In this document: piece after piece, positions 35,251-44,299 of the stretch
How the letters are laid out: each line of letters starts with the position of its first letter
Position numbering within the stretch: the stretch's first letter is position 1
NCBI GenBank assembly: GCA_023407575.1
Contig: JAEYLX010000032.1
Span: forward strand, 186,001 to 250,000
DNA from: Bacillota bacterium
GTDB lineage: Bacteria; Bacillota; Clostridia; Lachnospirales; Lachnospiraceae
Direction: 5' to 3'
DNA length: 64,000 nt
The notes under the pieces: model-generated
The model's input: the letters and a program-made list of their open reading frames with translations, nothing else
What the model was told of the DNA's origin: nothing
Databases searched by the model: none
Program-made: the position numbers and the translations under genes

Positions 35251-36132
35251 TTAATTTATCATTTTTCTTGTAAAGGCTTTCTTATATTGCAAAGGGGTAA
35301 TACCTTCAATAGTTTTAAACGTCTTCATATAATATTTCTCATCGGTAAAACCGCTTGAGAAAGCAGCTTCTTTGATTGAAATATTATAATTCACAAGCAT
35401 TGACTTCGATATATCAATACGTGTTTTATTCATGTAAGAGATAAGAGATATACCAGTATTTTGTTTAAATATCGTGGAAAGATAGTCTGCGTTATAATTA
35501 AATTCATATGCAATTTCTGCTACTGTAATCGGACGGTAGTAATTAGCTTTAATCCATTCCATTATCATTAAAATTTTTGGTGATATCTTGTTTTTAATAT
35601 TAAAATGCATTTCTATAAATTCCTGTGAAATTTCCATGAGTAGTAAACTTAGAGCATAGTCTATCATTGGATTTATGTGAATAACATCTTGTCTTGATAA
35701 GTCAAGCAATTGATTGAATAGTAAGGTAGCACGTTGGGTAGGAGATATTTGACCGGACAAAGGTAAAATATAGTGTTCAGTGGCTGAAGCTTGTAATGTT
35801 TTTTCTGATAAAAGCTTTACAAGATCATTTTCACCTAGAACGGATACGGTATTGGGAAAGAGAAAATGAACCCATAAATACGATAATTTACTAGGGGAGG
35901 ACTTGAAACCATAATGTTCTGCATTTGCTTTTAGAAATAGATATTCATTCGGACCTAAACTGTAATTAACACCACTCTGAGAAATATATAAAGTACCTTC
36001 TTTCACCATTATCAATACATAAAGCTCAAAATTGCGTCTATGATGAAGAAAGTTATTTTTACTAATGAGATTTCCACTGGAATGATATTTGAGTGGAGAT
36101 GTAGTTGATGATAGTAGATATTGTGTATTCAT
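35251..36132 (-). CDS. AraC-family regulator divergent from the GH127 gene
   Basis: The protein is 293 residues. The N-terminal cupin-like half includes ELYVLIMVKEGTLYISQ and LGPNEYLFLKANAEHYG. The C-terminal AraC domain has the helix-turn-helix pair IAYEFNYNADYLSTIFKQNTG and GFTDEKYYMKTFKTIEGITP. The ATG at 36132 is preferred over the in-frame GTG at 36147, which overlaps the GAGGTG ribosome site. It faces the GH127 gene across 416 bp containing a TCAATTAC palindrome, so it most likely controls that enzyme. Confidence 0.92.
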   Translation of the reverse strand: MNTQYLLSSTTSPLKYHSSGNLISKNNFLHHRRNFELYVLIMVKEGTLYISQSGVNYSLGPNEYLFLKANAEHYGFKSSPSKLSYLWVHFLFPNTVSVLGENDLVKLLSEKTLQASATEHYILPLSGQISPTQRATLLFNQLLDLSRQDVIHINPMIDYALSLLLMEISQEFIEMHFNIKNKISPKILMIMEWIKANYYRPITVAEIAYEFNYNADYLSTIFKQNTGISLISYMNKTRIDISKSMLVNYNISIKEAAFSSGFTDEKYYMKTFKTIEGITPLQYKKAFTRKMIN

Positions 36133-36548
36133 ATAAGAATAAAACACCTCGTTATATACAATTATTATTTGAGTCCAGTAGATTAACTGGTTGTTATCAA
36201 TTACTATTATAGGTAATTGAAGTCTGAAAGTCTATGCAATTTTATTGATTGTGTTTCTTTCATAACGACCGGATATAATTTGGCATTAGCAGTATAGAAA
36301 GCATTTGAAAAATCTAAGAAATAGACACCTTTTATAATCTTCTATAAGTTGATTTAAATAAAACTGAAATCTAAACTAATAGATAGATAGTGAGCTTATT
36401 TTGTAGCATTGCTTATGAAAAGGGCTATTTAAATTACAAGCTCTGGAAGTAATTAATTTATGTGACAAATAGCTCATGCAAGAAACCCTTCTATAGCTCA
36501 ATATTACTACCAATGAAGTAAAAAATATTATGAATTCGAGGTGAGGAG
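36133..36548. promoter_or_regulatory. Divergent AraC/GH127 control region
   Basis: The palindrome TCAATTAC-N8-GTAATTGA lies at 36197-36220, near the AraC gene start. The remaining sequence is AT-rich, with no gene and no confident promoter match. Confidence 0.45.
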
Positions 36549-38360
36549 ATGTTAAGAACTATGAGTAAAGAACATGTAAAGCTATTACCAAGTATCTTTA
36601 AAGAAAGATTTGATCTTAATCGCCAATATTTATTAAGTCTCAAAAATAACGGATTACTTCAAAATTTCTATTTAGAAGCCGGAATCATATTGCCGGGATT
36701 ACAAGTATTACATAATCCGGATACGGACGAAATTCATTGGGGATGGGACGCACCTACTTGCCAGTTGCGGGGACATTTTTTAGGGCATTGGTTATCAGCG
36801 GCAGCTTCTATTTATGCATCAGAGGAAGACTATGAAATAAAAGCCAAGCTGGATCAAATCATAGAGGAGCTTGCTAGATGTCAAGAATTAAATGGGGGAG
36901 AATGGATAGGTTCCATACCGGAGAAATATTTTAAAAAGCTTGAAAAATCACAGCATGTATGGTCACCCCAGTATGTAATGCATAAAACAATTATGGGTCT
37001 GACAGATGCCTACATAGTCGCAGGAAATAAGAAGGCTTTATTAATACTTGATAAGTTGAGTGACTGGTATATTAGATGGATTGATGATATGCAGAAAAAA
37101 GGCTCAGATGCTATTTATAGCGGTGAAGAAGCTGGTATGCTGGAAACCTGGTTAACTATTTATGAAGCAACCGGAAATGAAAAATATAGGGAGCTTGCAA
37201 AGGTCTATAGTAATTCGGGATTATTTAAAGGTCTGGAAAATGGCAAAGATGTACTAAGTAACTGCCATGTAAATGCTAGTATTCCATGGGCACATGGTGC
37301 GGCTAAGCTGTATGAAATCACCAAAGAGGAAAAATGGAGAAACATAACCGAAGCATTTTGGAAAAATGCTGTTACAGATCGAGGATACTATTGTACAGGT
37401 GGGCATGGTTCCGGAGAATATTGGACACATCCAAATAAGCTGGGGCATTTTTTAAGTGATACAAATCAAGAATTTTGCACAGTTTATAATATGGTAAGAT
37501 TGGCTATGTATCTCTATACCTGGACGAAGGATACTTCCTATGCTGATTATATAGAAAAGAATTTATACAATGGCTTGCTTGCACAGCAGAATATGCACAC
37601 AGGGATGCCAACCTATTTTTTGCCACTTAGGGCGGGAAGTACAAAAAAATGGGGTACGAAGACCCGTGATTTCTGGTGCTGTCATGGAACAATGGTTCAG
37701 GCACAGTCCATGTACAATTCCATTATATATTTTGAAGATAAGGACAGACTTTTTATAAGTCAGTATATACCTTCGGAAATAAAGTGGAAGTGTAATAATA
37801 CAGATATTACAGTCGGGCAGACAGTTGATATGAAAGGTTATAATGAACTTGCCCTTTTTGATGAAAGAGATGAAAGCCAGATGTCCAGGTGGTCACTGAT
37901 TTTTAAAGTGAACGGTAAGAAGACCGAATTCACACTTTCTTTTAGAGTGCCTGAATGGGTAAAAGATAAGCCAATTGTTTGTATTGATAATGGAACATAT
38001 GAATATGAAATGGAAGATGGCTATATTAACATTACTAGAGAATGGACTGAGAATGAATTGAAGCTGTACTTCCCTTGTGGGTTAACAACTATTCCATTAC
38101 CAGACATGCCCACTACTTATGCAGTTATGGAAGGACCAATTGTATTAGCGGGTCTTTGTGATAGTGAGAAACAGTTAGTCGGAGATTATAATAACCCGTT
38201 AGAATTTCTGATGCCGCAGTACGAACATAAATATCAGATATTTCCATGGAAGCAAGGTGCGTATAAGACAATAAATCAAGTGCAGAATATAAATTTTATG
38301 CCGTTATATGAAATAACAGATGAAAAGTACTCCGTTTATTTTAACCTTGTGCAAGATTAG
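36549..38360 (+). CDS. GH127-type beta-L-arabinofuranosidase (DUF1680), cytoplasmic
   Basis: The protein is 603 residues with no signal peptide. The (alpha/alpha)6-barrel core carries the family landmarks RGHFLGHWLSA, NQEFCTVYNM (Glu308, Cys310) and DFWCCHGTM (Cys377-Cys378), the Glu/Cys set that in GH127 binds zinc and provides the cysteine nucleophile. A C-terminal beta domain follows. It would remove beta-L-arabinofuranose from hydroxyproline-rich glycoproteins or other plant glycans after import. GAGGTG lies just before the ATG; a start at 36561 (MSKEH) is also possible. It is controlled probably by the divergent AraC gene. GH146 or another DUF1680 branch cannot be excluded. Confidence 0.85.
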   Translation: MLRTMSKEHVKLLPSIFKERFDLNRQYLLSLKNNGLLQNFYLEAGIILPGLQVLHNPDTDEIHWGWDAPTCQLRGHFLGHWLSAAASIYASEEDYEIKAKLDQIIEELARCQELNGGEWIGSIPEKYFKKLEKSQHVWSPQYVMHKTIMGLTDAYIVAGNKKALLILDKLSDWYIRWIDDMQKKGSDAIYSGEEAGMLETWLTIYEATGNEKYRELAKVYSNSGLFKGLENGKDVLSNCHVNASIPWAHGAAKLYEITKEEKWRNITEAFWKNAVTDRGYYCTGGHGSGEYWTHPNKLGHFLSDTNQEFCTVYNMVRLAMYLYTWTKDTSYADYIEKNLYNGLLAQQNMHTGMPTYFLPLRAGSTKKWGTKTRDFWCCHGTMVQAQSMYNSIIYFEDKDRLFISQYIPSEIKWKCNNTDITVGQTVDMKGYNELALFDERDESQMSRWSLIFKVNGKKTEFTLSFRVPEWVKDKPIVCIDNGTYEYEMEDGYINITREWTENELKLYFPCGLTTIPLPDMPTTYAVMEGPIVLAGLCDSEKQLVGDYNNPLEFLMPQYEHKYQIFPWKQGAYKTINQVQNINFMPLYEITDEKYSVYFNLVQD

Positions 38361-38507
38361 TTGATAAATAGTGATTTCTTTGGATACAGTATTGCGTTTC
38401 AGTTGGAGTCCTAAGTAAATGGTGATAATGCAATCTGACGGTGATGGATCAGCAATATTATCATAGCAATTTTATAGTAACAACCTAATTCTATTACTTG
38501 GTAAAAA

Positions 38508-38547
38508 AGAAGGATGTCCTGTAGCATATAATAGGGCATCCTTCTTT
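38508..38547. terminator. Terminator after GH127
   Basis: AGAAGGATG..CCT pairs with AGG..CATCCTTCT, followed by TTTT. The upstream A run makes it usable in both directions. Confidence 0.8.
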
Positions 38548-38624
38548 TCATGGGAACTGACTCACGTTATCAATAACTCCAAACAGCTAAAAAAACTCGC
38601 GTTGCGTTTTTCTTCCGGTTGCCT

Positions 38625-38664
38625 GTTCATAACAAGTGAAACGACCTGACGTTTCATCTTGTTG
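38625..38664. repeat. Dispersed 40-nt palindromic repeat, copy 2
   Basis: Starts GTTCATAACAAGTGAAACG and ends CGTTTCATCTTGTTG; it matches copy 1 at 671-710 except at four positions. It ends 19 bases beyond the stop codon of the minus-strand GH51 gene, so it could also act as its 3' hairpin. Confidence 0.75.
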
Positions 38665-38682
38665 CTGAGAACTAATGAGTTT

Positions 38683-41382
38683 TTATTTTACAACAGGAAC
38701 TCTTATTACACTTACAGAGTATTTCGGTGCAGAATAAGAGAAGTTATTATTAATAATAATTGTAGAATCTATTATTGTGACTTTTTCTGGATCGGTAGAA
38801 GTATTCATATCTCCAGCGTCATTAGCTGCAAGAACAGAAACAATAGCAGTTTCTGATGCTAAGGAAATTTCATTCAATTGAATCAGAACATTTTGTTGTG
38901 TGTCGGAAACGTTCACCACTTTGATAATCATATCACCGGTATCATCCACACCTACAACCTGATAGACAGCATCAACTTTTGGTATGGTATATTTAATTAA
39001 TCCTTTACCGTCCAAATAGCATTCAATAGAATTTTCATTAACGACAATTTTTATTTCATAAGACTTCCCGGTTTCCACCTTTAGATTAGTAACAGTGGAA
39101 GCGATTTGTCCGCTTTTTGAACCACCTGAGATCTGTTCTAAACAAGATACGGTATTGTTCCACCCACCAATATTCCAATGAAAATAATTATTCTCGTCTT
39201 TCACGGCAAAGGGAATAAGAAATCCCTCACTGCCGGATAATTTGGTGGCAGTCATTGTCAATGTGTAATTCGTCCAGCTGGCGTCGCCCACGAAGGAAAC
39301 ATCACCAGTTATTGTATTTCTTGGATTAGAGGTGTTGGTTTGGGTCATTTGTCCATCTTTGTAAGCCCAGGTCCCAGCTATCTGTGTAAAGGAATCAGTG
39401 CTGTCGGTGTTAAAGTTTTCAGAGTAAAGAACCTCTTTTGTTTCATTACTAATAATCTTAACATCATCAAAGGTAGCGGAGGTCATCCAGGTACCGATAC
39501 CGACTTTACCTGAAATACTGCTTTCAGTTTCAGTGGAGGAGGTTTTACTTAACTCTGATTTTATTACTTGTTTGCTTTGATTTGTTGAGAACAACTGCTG
39601 TACATAATAGTTTGCAGATTTCCAGAGCATATCATTTTGAAACCAAATCATATCAGGTGACCATTGATAGGAGGTACTGTTTCCAAAGAGTGGTGCATAG
39701 GAAGCCAGTTTTACAATATCTCCGTTGCGTTCTAAACCTGTCATGTAAGCAGCCTCTGCAAGTGCAGCTTCGGTGTTATTTGATTTAGCAGCATATTCAC
39801 CCAGGAAAACAGGGGTACTTGATCGGTCATAGGTATCATAACGATTGGTATTAGTTAAAAACCAGCTAGGTACATTATAATAATGCTCATCTACCAAACC
39901 TGCATAATCGGTTCCATATAAATTAATTTTATTCCAGGCAAATCGATCGGAAGAAGATGGGCCATTTGCTACAATTAGCTCAATATTACCATAAAGTTCT
40001 GGATTATCAATCTTTGCCTGGCCGAAAGCATTTTTAAACTCTTCGTAACGGCTATAATAGTCATTGCTCCACTGTTCATTACCTATACCAATGTAGGTAA
40101 GGTCAAAAGGCTCTCTATGGCCCATTGCAATACGAATGGCACCCCATTTTGTATTCTCATCCCCTTTGCAGAATTCCACAAGATCCAGTGCATCTTGAAT
40201 ATATTGCTCAAATTCAGGCGAGCCTATTTCTGCTGCTTGTGCCGGAGTTCCGACTGACCTGGTACCTTGGATTAGACAGGAAAGACCTGCATTTACAATG
40301 GGAACGGGTGCTGCATTTATATCTTCACATAATAAGAAGTACTCGTAAAAACCCAATCCGTAACTCATATAGTAAGGGTGAGCGGTTGCATTGTTTTGAT
40401 CTCCCCATAAGTTTTCCCCTTGTGGTCTGGTTGCTACATCTCCATAGGTTACCTGACCATTGATAATAAATTCTAATCCATTGCCAATAGAATCCTTCCA
40501 GTTGTAGGCATTCTCTAAGGTTTCTCCTTCTACCACACAACCACCGGGAAATCGCAGGAATTTAGGAGATAAATCCTCCAAGGCTTGAGCTAAATCGTTC
40601 CGAAGACCATTTTCTCGTCCTTTATAGGTGCTCTCTGGGAATAATGAAATCATATCCATGTCAACAGAGCCTTCCTTAATCAGTACAAATAACTTTAGAC
40701 CCTCTGAAATTGTAGCTGAGGAGGTTATATTAGCTTCGTATTTTGCCCAGTTAGACCCTATCCCTGTAATCGTGGCATCTCCATAGATGGTTCCATCATT
40801 GTCTTTCAGTTGAAGTGTAACTACACCGTTATACCCTGTGGAGGATTTAAAATACCCGCTGAAGTTATAGGTAGCATCTTTCACTATAGATAATCCATCT
40901 AGAAATCCAACATTTCCTATACCACCTAAAGTACTTGATGGATTGCCGATACGAGCATACTGAGGGTTGTTTTCATTCAGATAACTTTTATCAGTACTAC
41001 CATCCAGGATGTCTAATGTAACACTTTCTGTAGCTACCCATCCGTGAATTCCTCCTCTTGTGGCTAAAGAACCATACTCAAAGGAACGATTTTTAATCAG
41101 CTCTGCGTAAAGTCCCCCATCTGCAGCAAAATTAATATCTTCTAAAAATAAACCGTAAAGAAGACTGCTGATTTCATAGCTTTCCGAGCCATTGACAACT
41201 AAAGAATAATCAAAATCCCCAGATAGCTGGACTGTCTGCGTTGGTTCAGGGGGATTAGAAACCTCTGCATTATCGAGGTCAGGAATTAAATTCTCTTCCT
41301 GCTTATTTTTACAAGCGCTGGTGAATAATATCAGGCAGAAAAGTAGATTACATAGAAAAATCAATTTTATTATTTTATTCAT
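38683..41382 (-). CDS. Secreted multidomain GH51 alpha-L-arabinofuranosidase lipoprotein
   Basis: The protein is 899 residues. The signal peptide ends in a lipobox (FTSAC). Residues about 55-250 hold a CBM4-like region within a GH51 start (LYGLFLEDINFAADGGLYAEL), and the barrel has the acid/base Glu436 (IGIGNEQW) and nucleophile Glu529 (FLGEYA). A beta-sandwich of about 170 residues (roughly 620-800), like LamG/DUF1080 domains (ENNYFHWNIGGWNN), is inserted before the final C-terminal GH51 beta domain. It removes arabinofuranose side chains outside the cell, before import. It is the only secreted member of the three GH51 enzymes here. GGAGG precedes the ATG. Confidence 0.9.
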   Translation of the reverse strand: MNKIIKLIFLCNLLFCLILFTSACKNKQEENLIPDLDNAEVSNPPEPTQTVQLSGDFDYSLVVNGSESYEISSLLYGLFLEDINFAADGGLYAELIKNRSFEYGSLATRGGIHGWVATESVTLDILDGSTDKSYLNENNPQYARIGNPSSTLGGIGNVGFLDGLSIVKDATYNFSGYFKSSTGYNGVVTLQLKDNDGTIYGDATITGIGSNWAKYEANITSSATISEGLKLFVLIKEGSVDMDMISLFPESTYKGRENGLRNDLAQALEDLSPKFLRFPGGCVVEGETLENAYNWKDSIGNGLEFIINGQVTYGDVATRPQGENLWGDQNNATAHPYYMSYGLGFYEYFLLCEDINAAPVPIVNAGLSCLIQGTRSVGTPAQAAEIGSPEFEQYIQDALDLVEFCKGDENTKWGAIRIAMGHREPFDLTYIGIGNEQWSNDYYSRYEEFKNAFGQAKIDNPELYGNIELIVANGPSSSDRFAWNKINLYGTDYAGLVDEHYYNVPSWFLTNTNRYDTYDRSSTPVFLGEYAAKSNNTEAALAEAAYMTGLERNGDIVKLASYAPLFGNSTSYQWSPDMIWFQNDMLWKSANYYVQQLFSTNQSKQVIKSELSKTSSTETESSISGKVGIGTWMTSATFDDVKIISNETKEVLYSENFNTDSTDSFTQIAGTWAYKDGQMTQTNTSNPRNTITGDVSFVGDASWTNYTLTMTATKLSGSEGFLIPFAVKDENNYFHWNIGGWNNTVSCLEQISGGSKSGQIASTVTNLKVETGKSYEIKIVVNENSIECYLDGKGLIKYTIPKVDAVYQVVGVDDTGDMIIKVVNVSDTQQNVLIQLNEISLASETAIVSVLAANDAGDMNTSTDPEKVTIIDSTIIINNNFSYSAPKYSVSVIRVPVVK

Positions 41383-41562
41383 ACACTCCTCCTAAGTATT
41401 AATAGTTAATTCAAATATATAATATTTTAATATATAATGAAATAAAAAGCAATCGAGATATTGACTTTATATTTATTACTCGGTTATAATAACTATAAAA
41501 AATTAGAAATGATAATGAAAATTTATAATATTTACTAAAATAGAAGGGGTTAATGTTGAAGA

Positions 41563-41799
41563 ATGGATAAACTGAAAAAACCACTGAGAATGGATTTGTT
41601 AAAGGAATTAATATGGTCATTTATAGTTTCGCTCGTTACATTTGTGTACATTATGCTTTTTCTTTTAATCATTTCCTTTGTATTTCAATCGATGTTAGAC
41701 CTTAAACTAATTACAATGTTATATGTAGCAATTGCTGGCTCCATAATTATGTTTGTGTATCGAATAATAAAGAGTATTCGACGCCTTACCTCCAATTAG
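41563..41799 (+). CDS. Small two-segment membrane protein, function unknown
   Basis: The protein is 78 residues. Two hydrophobic helices (about 17-42 and 48-66) are bordered by basic residues (MDKLKKPLR at the start, RIIKSIRRL at the end). A GAAG lies upstream of the ATG, a weak ribosome site. I do not recognise the family. It is flanked by AT-rich sequence and has no operon link to the arabinan genes. Confidence 0.5.
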   Translation: MDKLKKPLRMDLLKELIWSFIVSLVTFVYIMLFLLIISFVFQSMLDLKLITMLYVAIAGSIIMFVYRIIKSIRRLTSN

Positions 41800-42068
41800 T
41801 AATTAGAGGAGTAATGCAGTTTGATTTAGCCAGGCACTATAGCGATATTTTCAATCTTTGACTTGTCGCAGGTATCCTTCTGTGGATGGAATCGTGCTGT
41901 CGTGCTATATGGATAATTTTATAAGATCCATTATGAGTGTAGGGGTTGAATAATTCGACACATTATTTTTTATTATTATGTAAATAGATTATATTATAAT
42001 AACCTGGTACGTAAATTAAATTGCATGTCCCAGATGTTGAAAATTATCTGATGAATGGAGAGAATAGG

Positions 42069-42776
42069 ATGATTACAAGAAATGTTATGTATATGTACTA
42101 TATCCCTAAAGAAAAGTGCTTATATACTTTTAATATCATGTTTAAAGAATTTGTAGATGTAATAAAATCTATTAATGTACTATTATTAAAGTCCGAATCT
42201 ACAAGTGGGGAACATCATCTTAAATCTGGATTTGATTTTGTTAGATCTGAGGAATTAAATGAACTTACTGAAGAAAATGTTTATACTTTTGGAGATTTTT
42301 GCTGGGTTGATTTTGATAACGTTGATTCCTTAGATAATATGAGTCCTAATGATATTGCAGAGCTATTATATCTAGGTCATATGATGATACCTTTAAAATC
42401 AGCTGAATTTACAAATTTAAAAAATAGGTTTGCATATCTTGCTCATGATGATGGTTGGTATAATAAGCTTTATATTAATAACGAGGAAGATTTACTTAAT
42501 ATAATCTCGAAAATAATTCCTTATAAAGTAGATATTTTAGATGATTTAAATCAAGAAATTGTTAACGAATTATTTGATAAAGTGCAAAAAGGGCTACTAA
42601 TAAATTTTGATAATAAAATAGTAACAGAGGGTAAACTTGAAATACCATTCTACACGGTAGGTCGGTTTGATGACATGGATAAATGTTATCATACGTTATC
42701 TGAAATTATTATGAAAAATGAAAGAAGTAAAGGTTGGCTAGTCTATGATAATGAATGGGAAATTAATCCATACTAA
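42069..42776 (+). CDS. Hypothetical cytoplasmic protein
   Basis: The protein is 235 residues, acidic and without signal peptide or membrane segments. It opens MITRNVMYMYYIPKEKCLY and contains FGDFCWVDFDN and AYLAHDDGWYNKLYI. I do not recognise the family; the aromatic and acidic composition would suit an immunity-type or ligand-binding protein, but that is only an impression. The ATG at 42069 follows GGAG by eight bases; a frame back to a TTG at 42021 lacks a ribosome site. The gene stands alone, with a terminator after it, and its base composition is more AT-rich than the glycosidase genes. Confidence 0.65.
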   Translation: MITRNVMYMYYIPKEKCLYTFNIMFKEFVDVIKSINVLLLKSESTSGEHHLKSGFDFVRSEELNELTEENVYTFGDFCWVDFDNVDSLDNMSPNDIAELLYLGHMMIPLKSAEFTNLKNRFAYLAHDDGWYNKLYINNEEDLLNIISKIIPYKVDILDDLNQEIVNELFDKVQKGLLINFDNKIVTEGKLEIPFYTVGRFDDMDKCYHTLSEIIMKNERSKGWLVYDNEWEINPY

Positions 42777-42862
42777 ATTAATAGAATAATAATTTAGTAT
42801 CAATATCCTGAATTTCTGGAAGCTTACATGCCATGGGATTTTATAATTCAAAAGAAATGCTG

Positions 42863-42904
42863 ATAGCCAACCCTTAAGAATAACAGAAGGTTGGCTATTT
42901 TAAT
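42863..42904. terminator. Terminator between the hypothetical gene and the ArsR gene
   Basis: ATAGCCAACC pairs with GGTTGGCTAT across a 16-base loop, followed by TTTTAAT. It ends transcription of the hypothetical gene and may also serve the convergent ArsR-type gene. Confidence 0.8.
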
Positions 42905-43002
42905 AGATACTGACATATTTGATGGATACTATGCTTTTTATGCTGTTATGATACGTTCTTTTATTTCATCAATTTTACTCTAGAGTTCTCTGACTGTTGC
43001 CC

Positions 43003-43929
43003 TTATTCTTTTGCATTATCACGGTAAAATGCTTTTACTCGAATAGCCTGATTATGATCACCAAAATCTTCCCCAAATAACGTTAAACCTCCGCAATTTG
43101 CAGTATCTTTCGGTACCTCCAAACGAAATGTAATATTGCTGGAATAATCAATCTCGAGATCTTCTATGGTAGTTTTGGAAATCTGGCTACTGCCATCCAT
43201 AAAGGTTCCATCAGAATTAATAATTAAAGTCTTAAGTAGACCATATTGATTTAAACGCTCCGGCCACCATAAAGGGTTAAGGAAGCCTTTTCTTGAACCA
43301 TAATCTCCGGGACTAACCCACATACCCAAGGATGTTCCATTAATAGAAAAATAAATATCGGAGGGATAATCCTCGTTAAATTCAGGACATTCGGAACAGA
43401 TTTCAAACGAAATCTGAAGCTCGGATAATGTTTGCCCTGCAATTAAATGGTTAGGTAGATTGTATTCAATAAATCCATTCGCAAACCACAAGATACCAGC
43501 GTCGAAACGTTCTGGGAACATGAAATATCTTCTGTCATCCAGTTCTCCAATTATCTTCTTTACAGTAGCTAAACCACAGGTAGGGTTTATCTTAAAATTA
43601 TTAAAATATCCAATGCGAATATCATCCTGATAGAAGTCACGTGTTTCTTTAATAGGTGCCAAATCAATCATTAATCTATCATGGCGAGGACGAACTATTT
43701 TCATTGTACCACGTTTGCCTGCGGTGGTACGAATTTTTACGAGCCCTGCCTTTTCAAGCTTGCTTACATGCATTGAGATTGCACTATTTGTTAAATTAAG
43801 GGCTTCTGCAAGGTCATTCATACTGAGCTGATCATCCTCGTAAATAAGCTCCATTATCTTCAGACGCATGGGAGTGCTTAAAGCCTTTAACACCTCTTCA
43901 GCATCCTGTATGGATTTAAAATATAGCAT
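43003..43929 (-). CDS. ArsR-type regulator with C-terminal ligand domain
   Basis: The protein is 308 residues. Residues 1-90 are a winged helix-turn-helix of the ArsR type (LKALSTPMRLKIMELI, then LNLTNSAISMHVSKLEKAG). No metal-binding cysteine pair is visible in that domain. Residues about 110-308 form a beta-rich domain of unknown fold with many aromatic residues (FLNPLWWPERLNQYG), which could bind an arabinose-containing sugar. It is divergent from a GH51 gene. A palindrome 44 bases upstream of its start is nearly the same as palindromes before both GH51 genes, so self-regulation and control of the arabinan genes is likely. GGAGGT precedes the ATG. Confidence 0.85.
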   Translation of the reverse strand: MLYFKSIQDAEEVLKALSTPMRLKIMELIYEDDQLSMNDLAEALNLTNSAISMHVSKLEKAGLVKIRTTAGKRGTMKIVRPRHDRLMIDLAPIKETRDFYQDDIRIGYFNNFKINPTCGLATVKKIIGELDDRRYFMFPERFDAGILWFANGFIEYNLPNHLIAGQTLSELQISFEICSECPEFNEDYPSDIYFSINGTSLGMWVSPGDYGSRKGFLNPLWWPERLNQYGLLKTLIINSDGTFMDGSSQISKTTIEDLEIDYSSNITFRLEVPKDTANCGGLTLFGEDFGDHNQAIRVKAFYRDNAKE

Positions 43930-43972
43930 AATACCTCCTATGAAAAAACTATTTGAATTTTCGTTTCTTTAT

Positions 43973-43988
43973 TAAATTAAATAATTAA
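43973..43988. promoter_or_regulatory. Putative ArsR-type operator near its own promoter
   Basis: TAAATTA-AA-TAATTAA matches the 7-2-7 form seen at 49528-49543, with one arm mismatch. Bases 43975-43990 are identical to 49530-49545 over 16 positions. It lies 44 bases before the regulator start codon. Confidence 0.55.
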
Positions 43989-44260
43989 TCGATATTTGCT
44001 GTGAATATGTAAAAACGTGTAAAATAACGGTTATAAATAGCAAATACCCTATAAGAAATGTAATATATTTTACCATAAATATCAAGTGAAATTTAATAAA
44101 ACATAGGAATATTATAGTGTTTCTCATTGTTGAAGTCAATAATTAATTAATGCAATAAAAAGTTCAAAAATTGCTTCAGGATAATTCATATAAACTATTG
44201 ACGAATGAATAAAAACATAGTAACTTATACTTAAGGTTAATTAAAAAATTTAGTAATTCA

Positions 44261-44276
44261 TTATTTAGTTAAATAA
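44261..44276. promoter_or_regulatory. Putative ArsR-type operator before first GH51
   Basis: TTATTTA-GT-TAAATAA is a perfect seven-base palindrome with a two-base centre. It lies 24 bases before the GH51 ATG and just ahead of its ribosome site. Confidence 0.5.
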
Positions 44277-44299
44277 ATAGATGGGAGGCAACAATAACA

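Larger units (their letters stand above)
38361..38682. other. 322-bp intergenic region between convergent glycosidase genes
   Basis: It contains the terminator at 38508-38547 and the second copy of the dispersed 40-nt palindromic repeat at 38625-38664. No gene is visible. Confidence 0.6.
43930..44299. promoter_or_regulatory. Divergent ArsR/GH51 control region
   Basis: This 370-bp region holds two 7-2-7 palindromes, one near each gene, and a candidate plus-strand promoter: TTGACG at 44198-44203 and TAACTT at 44221-44226, 17 bases apart. The same -35 word and spacing occur before the second GH51 gene. No gene is seen. Confidence 0.5.
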
